17,924 bases of DNA. Source: Nitrospira sp. Lineage in GTDB: Bacteria; Nitrospirota; Nitrospiria; Nitrospirales; Nitrospiraceae. How positions within the stretch are numbered: the first letter of the stretch is position 1; every line of letters begins with the position of its first letter. Position numbers and translations under genes: made by a program. This document shows, piece by piece, positions 1-8,687 of this stretch. The DNA lies in NCBI GenBank assembly GCA_020697375.1, contig JAJFBJ010000093.1, forward strand, positions 1 to 17,924, given 5' to 3'. The notes beneath the pieces are model-generated. The model was not told the origin of the DNA, did no database searches, and saw only the letters and a list, made by a program, of their open reading frames with translations.

Positions 1-1470
1 TCCATGGCGACGCCGGTCACGAAGTACGCCAGGATGATTCTGAAGCCGGAGGATGTCCGGTATGAACTGGAAAAGGCGCTGTGGCTCTGCCGGCAGGGAC
101 GGCCGGGACCGGTGCTGCTGGATATCCCGCTCGACGTGCAGAAGGCGATGATCGATGCGAAGCAGTTGATCGGCTTCGAACCGCCGGCTGCGATGAGCTT
201 CGATCTGTCTTTGCTGGACGAGCAGATCAGCCGGTTGGTCGCCGCGCTGCGGAGATCGGAACGGCCGGTGATGCTTGTCGGGGGAGGGGTGCGCTCGGCA
301 GGCGCGCAGGATGACGTGCGAGCCTTGGGACGGAAATTAAACCTGCCCTGTTTCCCCACGTGGAATGCGCTGGATGTCATTACCTCGGATTATGAGAATT
401 ACGGCGGCCGTGTGGGCACCTACGGTGGAGCGGGACGGAACTTCGGCATTCAGAACAGCGACCTCCTCCTCTCCATCGGCAGCCGCATTTCCGGCCGGAT
501 CACCGGCGGAAATGTACAGAGCTTCGCGCGGCAGGCCAAGAAATTTCTCGTGGAAATCGACCCGGCTATGGCGCAGCGGAAGTTTCAGCAGGTTCCGTTC
601 GACGTCAACATCCTGTGCGACGCCAAGGTGTTTGCCCGCCGCCTGCTCGCCGCGCTTGACCGGCAAGACAAGCCGTTACCGGACTATTCGGCTTGGACCG
701 GGCGGGTGATGGAATGGAAGCAACAATATGATCCAGTTCGGCCGGAGTTCTTCAAGCAACGGGAGAGGGTCCATCCCTACGCTTTCATGCGGCGATTGTC
801 GGAAAAAATGGGGAGGACTGATATTTTGGTCGGGGATTGCGGCGGGAACATCGTCGTCAGTAACCATGCCTTCGAAACCAAGTATGGCCAACGAAACCTG
901 ACCAACAACGGCAATTCTCCGATGGGCTTTTCGTTTGCAGGAGCCATGGGAGCCTGGTTCGCCGATCCCTCGCGCCAGGTCGTCTGCACGATCGGCGACG
1001 GGGGCTTCAATATGAATCCCCAAGAACTCCAGACCTTTCTCAACTATGGCGTGAAAGTCAAAACGTTCATCTTGAACAATCACATATACGGAATCACCAA
1101 GGCCTACCAGGAGACCAATTTCCAGGGACGCGCCGAGGCCTGCGGTCCCAAAGGGTACCATCCTCCCGACTTCCTCAAACTCGTGCAGGCCTACGGCATC
1201 AAGACCGTGGCCATCGCCAATCATGCCGAAATGGATGCAGGCATCGACGAGGCGTTTCGATTCGATGGTCCGGTGGTGTGCGACGTGGACATGCACGAAT
1301 TCCACACCTATGAACCGAGGATTTTCGGATGGAAGACCCCGATCGAGGACATGTATCCCTATCTGCCGCGTGAGGAATTCCGGGCGAACATGGTGATCGA
1401 ACCGGCCGATGGATGGATGAACCCCGAATATCCGGATGTCGTCCGCCGGGACGCCCGGTCACAGCCGTAA
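1..1470 (+). CDS. TPP-dependent acetolactate-synthase-like enzyme, 5' partial
   Basis: The frame is open to the first base. The first visible Met (position 4) lies well inside the usual fold, so the N-terminal TPP-binding (Pyr) domain of about 160 residues is probably cut off by the window edge. Counting from that Met, residues 1-50 match the end of the Pyr domain (RPGPVLLDIPLDVQ). About 65-215 is the central domain, with GGGVRSAG at 93-100. The C-terminal PP domain follows, with the metal/TPP motif starting at GDGG 331-334 and closing at NN 358-359. The family decarboxylates pyruvate or a similar 2-oxo acid and transfers the two-carbon unit to an acceptor. True acetolactate synthase is possible, but the tail around WKTPIEDMYPYLPREEF (443-459) recalls homologues in surface-sugar clusters, and sugar genes follow. 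A YerE-like role, adding a two-carbon branch to a keto sugar, is therefore an alternative. Substrate unknown; family call firm. Confidence 0.88.
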   Translation, partial: SMATPVTKYARMILKPEDVRYELEKALWLCRQGRPGPVLLDIPLDVQKAMIDAKQLIGFEPPAAMSFDLSLLDEQISRLVAALRRSERPVMLVGGGVRSAGAQDDVRALGRKLNLPCFPTWNALDVITSDYENYGGRVGTYGGAGRNFGIQNSDLLLSIGSRISGRITGGNVQSFARQAKKFLVEIDPAMAQRKFQQVPFDVNILCDAKVFARRLLAALDRQDKPLPDYSAWTGRVMEWKQQYDPVRPEFFKQRERVHPYAFMRRLSEKMGRTDILVGDCGGNIVVSNHAFETKYGQRNLTNNGNSPMGFSFAGAMGAWFADPSRQVVCTIGDGGFNMNPQELQTFLNYGVKVKTFILNNHIYGITKAYQETNFQGRAEACGPKGYHPPDFLKLVQAYGIKTVAIANHAEMDAGIDEAFRFDGPVVCDVDMHEFHTYEPRIFGWKTPIEDMYPYLPREEFRANMVIEPADGWMNPEYPDVVRRDARSQP

Positions 1471-1540
1471 CCTGGTCGCTCATGCTGATACGAAATGAAC
1501 AGGTGCGTGACGCGAGCGGTCTTCCAAAGCGAGGTGATCG

Positions 1541-3166
1541 ATGAAGGTGCTGTTGCTGTATCCCACATGGACGGGAGCCTATGGGCTTTTCGGCCATTTC
1601 GCCCGCAGAAATTCGACCTGGCCTCCGCTGAATCTTGCGCTCCTCGCCGCCATCGCCGAACGCCATGGCCATGAGGTCACCATTCTGGACGGTGAAGCGG
1701 AGCAGATGTCGCTTGATGAAATGGTGCGCCGGGCAGTGGAACAGCAGCCGGATATGATCGGTTTCACGGCCACGAGCCCCTTTTTCCACCTGAGCAAGGC
1801 GGTGGCGGAAGGCATCAAACGGCTCGCTCCGCAGATTCCCATCGCGGTGGGGGGGCCTCATATCACCATCATGAAAGAGCAGGCGCTGCTGGAACCGTTC
1901 GACTATGCGTTCATAGGGGAAGCCGAGGAATCCTGGCCGCGATTCTTGAATCACTATGCAAAGGGACAAGACATCTCGGGAGTAGCCGGAATCATCTTCC
2001 GGCGCGACGGCGCCATTGTCTCGACGGGGCAACCGGCAAACATCACGAATCTCGACGAGTTACCCTCGCCGGCGAGGCATCGTCTCCACATGCCTCGCTA
2101 TAGACTGGGCACCCTGCGGGGGCGGTTGCCGTTCACATCGATTCAAACCATGCGCGGCTGTCCGTGGAAATGCATCTTTTGCGCTTCGGAAGCTCTCAAG
2201 ACGACGGACATGCGGGTGCGCTCACCCAGGTCGGTGGTGAATGAAATGAAGCAGGTGGTGGACACGTTCGGCACGCGGCATTTTTACATCGTCGATGACG
2301 TGATGACGCTCTGGAAGGACCACATTGTGGAGATCTGCGATCTGATCGATCGCGAAGGGCTGGTGATTACGTTTGAAGGCAGCACGCGGGCCAATCTCGT
2401 GGAAGAGGAGGTCATCGCCCGCCTCGTCAAAAGCGGATTGATCCGCCTGTCATTCGGGTTGGAGACCGTGGATCCTGAAATCCGGAAGACCATGAAGAAG
2501 CAGGTGCCTCTCGAGCATTATGTGAAGGCCAACGGCATCTGCAACAAATACGGAGTCGAAGCGTTGAACTCGGTGATGATCGGATTGCCGGGAGAAACCC
2601 GCGACACGGTACGCGCCACGTTGGAATTCCTGCGGAAGGCTCGGGAGGTAAAGCAGGCTAACTTCGCGATTGCGGTGCCTTATCCCGGCACTGAATTCCA
2701 CAATTTGGCGGTGAAAGGCGAGAAGGGCGTGCGGTTGATGACGCAGGATTTTTCCGAATACCGGCGGTATGGCTCGGCGGTGACCACGGTGGGCGACCTG
2801 ACGCCGACCGACCTGATCGATCTCCAAAACGAAGGATTCGTCAGCATCTATTCCGCCCCATGGCGGTGGATGCCCATGTTGCAGAAACACGGCGTGATCG
2901 GGGGAACATTGATGCTGGTGCGGGTGGCCCGCCTGTTGTCCCAAAAACTGTTCGGCGGTTCAGGCCCGTCGTCACATGAGCAGTTAGTAAGCCTGGGGGA
3001 CGGAGCATTCGGGCACATCCAGGATCAGGCGATGGTCATGGGACCGGCAGGTGCTCCTGCCATGAAACCAGCCGGATCGATCCCGTTGCTGCACATTTCG
3101 CCATCGTCCCGAACAGCGGCGGCGCCGGCCGGCCATTTTGGCGATCCGCGAAATCCAAATGGATAA
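1541..3166 (+). CDS. B12-binding-type radical SAM protein
   Basis: The 541-residue product has the two-domain layout of cobalamin-dependent radical SAM enzymes. Residues 1-140 form a Rossmann-like B12-binding domain (KVLLLYPTW at the start, VGGPH 103-107, FIGEAEESW 124-132), though no DxHxxG base-on cobalamin motif is visible, as in many class B members. The radical SAM core begins with the 4Fe-4S ligands C207, C211 and C214 in a CxxxCxxC motif and continues to about 380, with GLETVDPEIR at 306-315. The last 60 or so residues are Ala/Pro/Gly-rich and look disordered. The start is supported by GAGGTG at 1531-1536. Relatives act as methyltransferases, ring-rearranging enzymes or hopanoid and cofactor enzymes, so the reaction cannot be named. 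The gene ends 24 nt before a glycosyltransferase-methyltransferase gene and follows a TPP enzyme, so modification of a sugar precursor is a reasonable inference. Confidence 0.88.
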   Translation: MKVLLLYPTWTGAYGLFGHFARRNSTWPPLNLALLAAIAERHGHEVTILDGEAEQMSLDEMVRRAVEQQPDMIGFTATSPFFHLSKAVAEGIKRLAPQIPIAVGGPHITIMKEQALLEPFDYAFIGEAEESWPRFLNHYAKGQDISGVAGIIFRRDGAIVSTGQPANITNLDELPSPARHRLHMPRYRLGTLRGRLPFTSIQTMRGCPWKCIFCASEALKTTDMRVRSPRSVVNEMKQVVDTFGTRHFYIVDDVMTLWKDHIVEICDLIDREGLVITFEGSTRANLVEEEVIARLVKSGLIRLSFGLETVDPEIRKTMKKQVPLEHYVKANGICNKYGVEALNSVMIGLPGETRDTVRATLEFLRKAREVKQANFAIAVPYPGTEFHNLAVKGEKGVRLMTQDFSEYRRYGSAVTTVGDLTPTDLIDLQNEGFVSIYSAPWRWMPMLQKHGVIGGTLMLVRVARLLSQKLFGGSGPSSHEQLVSLGDGAFGHIQDQAMVMGPAGAPAMKPAGSIPLLHISPSSRTAAAPAGHFGDPRNPNG

Positions 3167-3190
3167 GGCAATAGAAGGAGTCGCCAGCAG

Positions 3191-6100
3191 ATGACGACCA
3201 TTCGCCCAGACATTCTTCTTCTCCAGCTGGAATTTCCCACCTGGGCCGCCGCGCGCCCCTGGACCTATTCGGCGAACTTTGCGGTCCGGGAAGGATTGTC
3301 GGCCAACGGTGCGACTTGTTTTACGGTCCCGGCGATCGCCGGCGATCCCTGCTCCGGCCCGGCTTCCTGGGTTTACCACGCCAGGAGGGTCCTCGCGGGA
3401 CGACGCTTCGATCAAGTCTGGTTATGGCTGATTCATACGCCTCTTGATCCCGCCACGTTGGAATGGGTAGCCGAGCTGGCTCCGGTGCGGGTGGGCCTCC
3501 TCATGGAGTCGCTCCGTTATGATGAGGAAGACTATGCCTGGGCGCCGCAACTCCGGCTCCGGCAGGCCCAGCTGGAAGCGCAGCTTCCCTTCCTGACCCA
3601 TGTGCTCGCGCCAGACGAGCAGGATGCCGCCGATCTGAACGCGCGCAAACTGGCCAATGCGCTCTGGTGGCCCCCCATGATTCCGGAACGATTCATCATC
3701 GCTCCCTCTGCTCCTCCGAGCCAATCCCAAGCCGTCTTCCATGGAACGCCCTATGGACGTCGTCAGGATTGGGTGGGCAATAGATCGCTCCGGAACCGGC
3801 TCCACTGCGCGAACGCGACACAGGCTTTGACCAAAAACCAACAGTTGTTCAATCAACTGCAACAGACTGCCGCGCAATATCTGAGTGAAGGTCATGACGT
3901 CACTGAAGCAGCCATCCTGGAATACGTGCAAGCGCTTCACAAGATACGGCTCGCGGAGTTCACGGAATGGATGGCACAGCTTCCTCAATGGCCGGCCATC
4001 GTGAACCTGCCGAGTTTAGCCAAATTCTATGGAGGCCGGGTCATCGAAGCCATGGCGGCAGGGCGGCCGGTCATCTCCTGGGACATTCCCGGCCACTCTC
4101 GCAATCGAAATCTTTTCGAACCGGACAAAGAGCTGTTGCTGTTCCAGCAGGACGAACCCGAAGTCCTTGCCCGGCAGATCGACCGTATCTTGCATGACCA
4201 TCCCTTCGCGGCATCGCTGGCCCGACGGGCGCAGAATACGATCGCACGGTATCACACGGCCGAACGGCGCCTACAGAGCACCCTGCACTGGATCAGAACC
4301 GGAACAGAACCGGATTACGCGCGAGTGGCGCCGGTCGGGCATGGCACGGCAACAACGGATACCCGGGCGCTGCCACCCCGGACGGCTCTCGCTGCAGGCG
4401 AAGATCCGCAACCGACCGGGTCCCCGCATCGCGCGCCTGAAACGGCGAAGGATCAGGAAGCCTTTTATGTAGATCTGTTTGTCAACAAACCGGGCTGGTC
4501 AAAGCCTGAGCCAAACCCTGACGAAGCGGCGCGCTGGTCAAAGATCGCCTCGTTCCTGGAATGTATCTTGAGACGGACAAAAGGCGACGATCCCGGCCGT
4601 ACGTTACGGATTCTCGATGTGGGTTGCGGCCGCGGGTGGTTGACGAATCTTGCAACGGCCTACGGGATTTGTGAAGGAATCGAGCCGGTCGCCGGCGTGG
4701 TCGAACATGCCAGACGCATGTTTCCGCATATCCGGTTCGAAGCGGGGACACCTGATTCGGTGCTTGCAAGACCCGACTTTTCGCCGTTCGACATCGTGCT
4801 TTGTTCCGAAGTCATCGAGCATGTGCCGCACCCTCAGAAGCCGTCCTTCATTCATCACCTCGCGCAGCTGCTCACCACCGGCGGATACCTCATTCTGACC
4901 ACTCCGCGAGGAGATGTCTGGGAAGATTGGCGACGGATCGCCCCGCCGAATCAACCGGTGGAGGATTGGGTGACGGAACAGCAATTGGGCCGGCTCCTGA
5001 CCGAGGGAGGGTTCCATCACCTGGGCATGGAACGGATCCATATCGAGGTTCCATCGCTGCGGTATTTCCCCGGAGCGACTCCCAGTGATCTTCGCACCAT
5101 GAAGCTCATGCCGATTTATCAGGTATGGGCATGCCGGCGAGCGGCCGCATTTGTGGCGCCATCGAGGCCCTTTACCAGAAAGCCGATGGTGTCGGTCATT
5201 GTGCCGACGTACGACCGGCCTGAACGGTTGCGTGCCGCCCTGGAAAGTCTCAACCGGTTGAATTTCGACGGGCGCCTCACTCTGGTAAACCACGGTCATA
5301 ACAGCGGGCTGGCCGCATCACGCAACAGCGGCCTCCGCATGGCGCAAGGCACCTATGTCGCCTATCTCGATGACGATGATCGGTTGTTGCCCGATCACCT
5401 TGGCACGCTCGTCGCATTTCTCGAACGCGGATCCCACCAGGTCGCCTATACGGATGCCTGGCGCATCGTCGAACGGGAAGTGGAAGGGAAGCTGACGGAA
5501 GTCGGTCGCGATCGGCCCTATTCCTATGAATTCGATGCCCATCGTCTGTTGGTCTCCAATTACATTCCGGTCCTTTGCCTGATGCATCGGCGGAGCTGCC
5601 TCGATGAAGTGGGGTTTTTCGACGAAAGTCTGTTTGTCCATGAGGATTGGGACCTCTGGATCAGGCTCGCCACGCGCTATCCCTTTGCGCACATTGCGCA
5701 GACCACGGCAGAGTTCTCCTGGAGAACGGATGGATCGTCGATGACCAGCCGCGATCAGGATGCGTTCTATCGGACCGCGGATATCATTTATCGAAAATAC
5801 TTTCCTTACGTGGAAGCGCATCCCAACATTCGTGAGGCGCAACGGGGGTTCTTGAGAGGACTGAAATCCCGTGTTTCGAACAACGCCTATCACTGCTCCA
5901 TCATCATTCCCGTCTGGAATAACATTGATTTGACCAAGCAATGTCTGAGCGCATTGGCGGACATGACCGATGGTGTGAATTATGAAGTGGTCGTCGTCGA
6001 CAACGGTTCGACCGACGGGGTTCAGGATTTTCTACGGACCCTTGGCGGCGACGTGCAGGTGATCCGCAATCAGGAGAATCTTGGATTTGCCAAGGCCTGC

Positions 6101-7504
6101 AATCAGGGCGCGAAGGCGGCGCGGGGAGAGTTCCTGGTCTTTCTGAATAACGATACGATTCCGCTGAAGGGATGGCTGGCTGCATTGGTAAAAGAAGTCC
6201 GCAGGCATGCGGATGTGGCAGTCGTGGGAAGCAAACTGCTCTATGAGGACGGCACGGTTCAACATGCGGGTGTCGCGTTCTCACGCGAGTACTTCCTGCC
6301 CTATCACATCTATCGTGGGCTGGATGCGCAGGCAGCCTGCGTGTCCCGGAGACGGGAACTGCATTGTGTCACGGCCGCCTGCATGCTGGTGCGGCGCGAG
6401 GTATTCGAGCTGGTGGGTGGATTCGACGAAGGCTATCGAAACGGGTTCGAGGACGTCGACCTTTGTCTCAAAATTCGAGAACGGAATTGGAAGATCGTCT
6501 ATCAGCCGGAAAGCCTGCTGTATCATTTGGAAAGCCGGACAGCTGGACGGAAGGCTCATGACGGTGACAACAGCCGCCTCCTCATGGCCCGGTGGGGCGC
6601 CTCCTGGTGGCTTGCCGACGAAGATCTCATTCACTTCGAAGACGGATATGCCGTTGAAACTTATGTTACGGAAGGCCAACTGGGCTATCGTCTTCACCTC
6701 ATCACCGATCCTAAGACCAAGGCGCAACGAGCATTCGTGGCCGACGTGCAGCGAGCCGCGCGACGCAAGGATTCAGCCACGGTCGTGGAACTCCTGAAGC
6801 GGGTGGAGGAATGGCCGGCGGATGTGTGGATACTCCGCTGGGGGGCCCTCCTCTGTCTCGGCGTGGCACAGCAGCAGCTATCGATCCCGTTCTGGCGACT
6901 GGTCCTTGGTCTGAAAGAGGATCCGCATGCCCGCATCGCATTGGCCAAACATGCCATTGAGACCGGAGCCTTCGATGATGCCGAATCGCATCTCACCGCG
7001 CTGCTGAAGAATGAGCCCTCGCACGGAGAGGGCTGGCTGTTGCTCGGGATTATCTCCATGCAACGAAACGCCTACGTCGAAGCCGAACGAGCCTTCGAGC
7101 GGGCGACGGCTGCCGGCGCGGATCGACGCAAAGCCTCATTGGGAATGGTCATGGCCGCCGTGGGCGACGGTCGACCTGAAGCGGCTTGGTCTCTGTTGTT
7201 GCCGCTTTGCGCAAATGAGCCGGACGATGAAGACTGCATGCATTGGCTGTTGCGCTGTGGAACCGCGCTCGAACGGTGGGATGCGCTTGGGTCTCGTCTC
7301 GCTTCTTTTCTCGCCCGCAATCCCGGCAATGTCGCCTTGCGATTTGCATTTGCAGGGGTCCTGCTCAGGGCCGGTCGCCGACCGGAGGCGCAGCGGGAAT
7401 ATGAAAGATTGCTCATCCTGCAACCTGCATTGGACGGCCTGGAGGAATTGGCGAAGAAGCTGGCCGAGCCCGCTATTGACTTGGTTCCTGACCATGCTGC
7501 GTGA
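3191..7504 (+). CDS. Multi-domain glycosyltransferase/methyltransferase with TPR tail
   Basis: The 1437-residue protein carries five modules. Residues 1-370 form a CgeB-like GT-B glycosyltransferase (GGRVIEAMAAGRPVI, 281-295). A Pro/Thr-rich linker runs from about 370 to 420. Residues 440-650 are a class I SAM methyltransferase (motif I LDVGCGRG 475-482; EVIEH 540-544). Residues 666-880 are a GT2 domain (VSVIVPTYDRP 667-677; DDDD 727-730; catalytic-type HEDWDLW 817-823). Residues 900-1130 are a second GT2 domain (EVVVVDNGS 932-940; NNDT 986-989; FEDVD 1086-1090). About 1240-1425 is a TPR-like helical tail. There is no signal peptide or membrane segment, so it should be cytoplasmic. GAAGGAG at 3174-3180 supports the start. 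It probably adds two or more sugars and methylates one of them. The first GT2 domain is about 25 residues shorter than expected (see findings). By analogy with the TPR-containing flagellin glycosyltransferase FlmG of Caulobacter, the tail could bind protein substrate; that is inference. Confidence 0.9.
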   Translation: MTTIRPDILLLQLEFPTWAAARPWTYSANFAVREGLSANGATCFTVPAIAGDPCSGPASWVYHARRVLAGRRFDQVWLWLIHTPLDPATLEWVAELAPVRVGLLMESLRYDEEDYAWAPQLRLRQAQLEAQLPFLTHVLAPDEQDAADLNARKLANALWWPPMIPERFIIAPSAPPSQSQAVFHGTPYGRRQDWVGNRSLRNRLHCANATQALTKNQQLFNQLQQTAAQYLSEGHDVTEAAILEYVQALHKIRLAEFTEWMAQLPQWPAIVNLPSLAKFYGGRVIEAMAAGRPVISWDIPGHSRNRNLFEPDKELLLFQQDEPEVLARQIDRILHDHPFAASLARRAQNTIARYHTAERRLQSTLHWIRTGTEPDYARVAPVGHGTATTDTRALPPRTALAAGEDPQPTGSPHRAPETAKDQEAFYVDLFVNKPGWSKPEPNPDEAARWSKIASFLECILRRTKGDDPGRTLRILDVGCGRGWLTNLATAYGICEGIEPVAGVVEHARRMFPHIRFEAGTPDSVLARPDFSPFDIVLCSEVIEHVPHPQKPSFIHHLAQLLTTGGYLILTTPRGDVWEDWRRIAPPNQPVEDWVTEQQLGRLLTEGGFHHLGMERIHIEVPSLRYFPGATPSDLRTMKLMPIYQVWACRRAAAFVAPSRPFTRKPMVSVIVPTYDRPERLRAALESLNRLNFDGRLTLVNHGHNSGLAASRNSGLRMAQGTYVAYLDDDDRLLPDHLGTLVAFLERGSHQVAYTDAWRIVEREVEGKLTEVGRDRPYSYEFDAHRLLVSNYIPVLCLMHRRSCLDEVGFFDESLFVHEDWDLWIRLATRYPFAHIAQTTAEFSWRTDGSSMTSRDQDAFYRTADIIYRKYFPYVEAHPNIREAQRGFLRGLKSRVSNNAYHCSIIIPVWNNIDLTKQCLSALADMTDGVNYEVVVVDNGSTDGVQDFLRTLGGDVQVIRNQENLGFAKACNQGAKAARGEFLVFLNNDTIPLKGWLAALVKEVRRHADVAVVGSKLLYEDGTVQHAGVAFSREYFLPYHIYRGLDAQAACVSRRRELHCVTAACMLVRREVFELVGGFDEGYRNGFEDVDLCLKIRERNWKIVYQPESLLYHLESRTAGRKAHDGDNSRLLMARWGASWWLADEDLIHFEDGYAVETYVTEGQLGYRLHLITDPKTKAQRAFVADVQRAARRKDSATVVELLKRVEEWPADVWILRWGALLCLGVAQQQLSIPFWRLVLGLKEDPHARIALAKHAIETGAFDDAESHLTALLKNEPSHGEGWLLLGIISMQRNAYVEAERAFERATAAGADRRKASLGMVMAAVGDGRPEAAWSLLLPLCANEPDDEDCMHWLLRCGTALERWDALGSRLASFLARNPGNVALRFAFAGVLLRAGRRPEAQREYERLLILQPALDGLEELAKKLAEPAIDLVPDHAA

Positions 7505-8687
7505 TTCGCCATCGAACGGCCGCTCGCTATTGATACAGCTGGCCCGGCTGGGAGACCTCGTTCAATCGCTGCCGGCAGTCGAGGCCTTGCAAGAACAACA
7601 TCCGGACAGACCATTGGATTTCCTGTGCCCTTCCCCCATGGCTCCGATACTCAGCGGATGCCGCTCGGTCCATCGCGTCCTGCCCTGGGATGGGATGCAG
7701 TGGAGGTCCTGGGCAAATCAGTGGACCAAAGATCCGACTAAAACGTTGGGCGAGGTCAAGACCTACCTCGGTTCGCTCAGAGAGACGCAATACGCGCAGG
7801 TCTTCAACTTGAACCAACATGCAAAGGCCCTCCTCATGGCCCATCTTTTCACCGATCGCGACCGGCCAAGCGCCCAGGAAGATCACGGCGGTGAGAGAGT
7901 GACGCCATGGGCTCAATACCTCAGGCAAGTGGCCCAAGACCGCGGAGGCAACCGCGTGCATTTGGCCGATGCCTGGTGCGGCTTGTGCGATGTGAAACCT
8001 CGAGGGCGAGCGCCTTACCTGCACGAGAAGAAGATCGACCTTCCCGTCGATCTGGCGCCCATCGGCGAAAGCGACGGCTTATGGATTGCCCTGGTGACGG
8101 GGACAGGGGACCCGGCTCGCTGTATTGCGCCGGCCGTCTGGGCCCTATGGATTCGGCGGTTTCTCGAACAAGTGGATGTAGGACAGGTAGTGTTGATCGG
8201 CAGCGGACACGAGCGAGAAACAGGACAAGCGATTCTGGAAGCGGTGCCTCCGCTGCTTCAGGGACGAGTATGGGACACGACCGGCCGTACCGGAATGGCG
8301 CAATTGATGCGAGTACTGAAAACCTGTCACTGGACGATTGGCGGAGATACCGGACCGCTTCACCTTGCGACGGTGGTGGGGGGACGCGCGTTAGGATTTT
8401 ATGTGGCACGGGCTCGCGTGCATGAAACAGGCCCCTATGGAAAGGACCATTGGGTGTATCAACATTCCAGGCAGGATCAGCCTGACAGCTGGCCGATCAT
8501 GGAGAGTATCGAGTTGATATGTGACAACCGTCGCCGCGCAGCGCCTGGCTGGACACTGTGGAACAGTCACATGGATGGATGGGGAGTCTTCTATGATGAT
8601 GGATCAGGCGGTGAACAGGCCAAGCTTCAACGAGCGGCCGTGTGGCGATCGCTCTCTCCAGCCTTGTGCGAGCCGGTGGCTGCATGA
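7494..8687 (+). CDS. Glycosyltransferase family 9 (heptosyltransferase-like)
   Basis: This is a 397-residue GT-B protein of the family that includes LPS heptosyltransferases. The N-terminal signature LLIQLARLGDLVQSLPA (12-28) is the usual GT9 opening. The C-terminal donor-site signature is GGDTGPLHLA (283-292), followed by ETGPYG (311-316). The frame is open back to 7011, but that stretch lies over the TPR codons of the upstream gene and precedes the family's conserved N-terminus. The ATG at 7494 puts the signature near residue 12 and overlaps the previous gene by 11 nt, which suggests translational coupling. The family uses nucleotide-activated sugars, classically ADP-heptose; donor and acceptor here are unknown. 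Unlike the second GT9 protein nearby (10498-12174), it lacks the cysteine cluster after ETGPYG, so the two probably differ in specificity. The last 60 or so residues fall outside the core. Confidence 0.87.
   Translation: MLRDSPSNGRSLLIQLARLGDLVQSLPAVEALQEQHPDRPLDFLCPSPMAPILSGCRSVHRVLPWDGMQWRSWANQWTKDPTKTLGEVKTYLGSLRETQYAQVFNLNQHAKALLMAHLFTDRDRPSAQEDHGGERVTPWAQYLRQVAQDRGGNRVHLADAWCGLCDVKPRGRAPYLHEKKIDLPVDLAPIGESDGLWIALVTGTGDPARCIAPAVWALWIRRFLEQVDVGQVVLIGSGHERETGQAILEAVPPLLQGRVWDTTGRTGMAQLMRVLKTCHWTIGGDTGPLHLATVVGGRALGFYVARARVHETGPYGKDHWVYQHSRQDQPDSWPIMESIELICDNRRRAAPGWTLWNSHMDGWGVFYDDGSGGEQAKLQRAAVWRSLSPALCEPVAA

Noticed and set aside
676..2032. Long minus-strand open frames opposite the TPP and radical SAM genes
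   Set aside because: The plus-strand proteins carry intact family motifs throughout; the antisense products are low-complexity Arg/Pro/His-rich.
7011..7493. Upstream extension of the first GT9 gene in the same open frame
   Set aside because: It lies over the TPR codons of the preceding gene, has no repeat or domain pattern of its own, and the GT9 signature starts right after the ATG at 7494.
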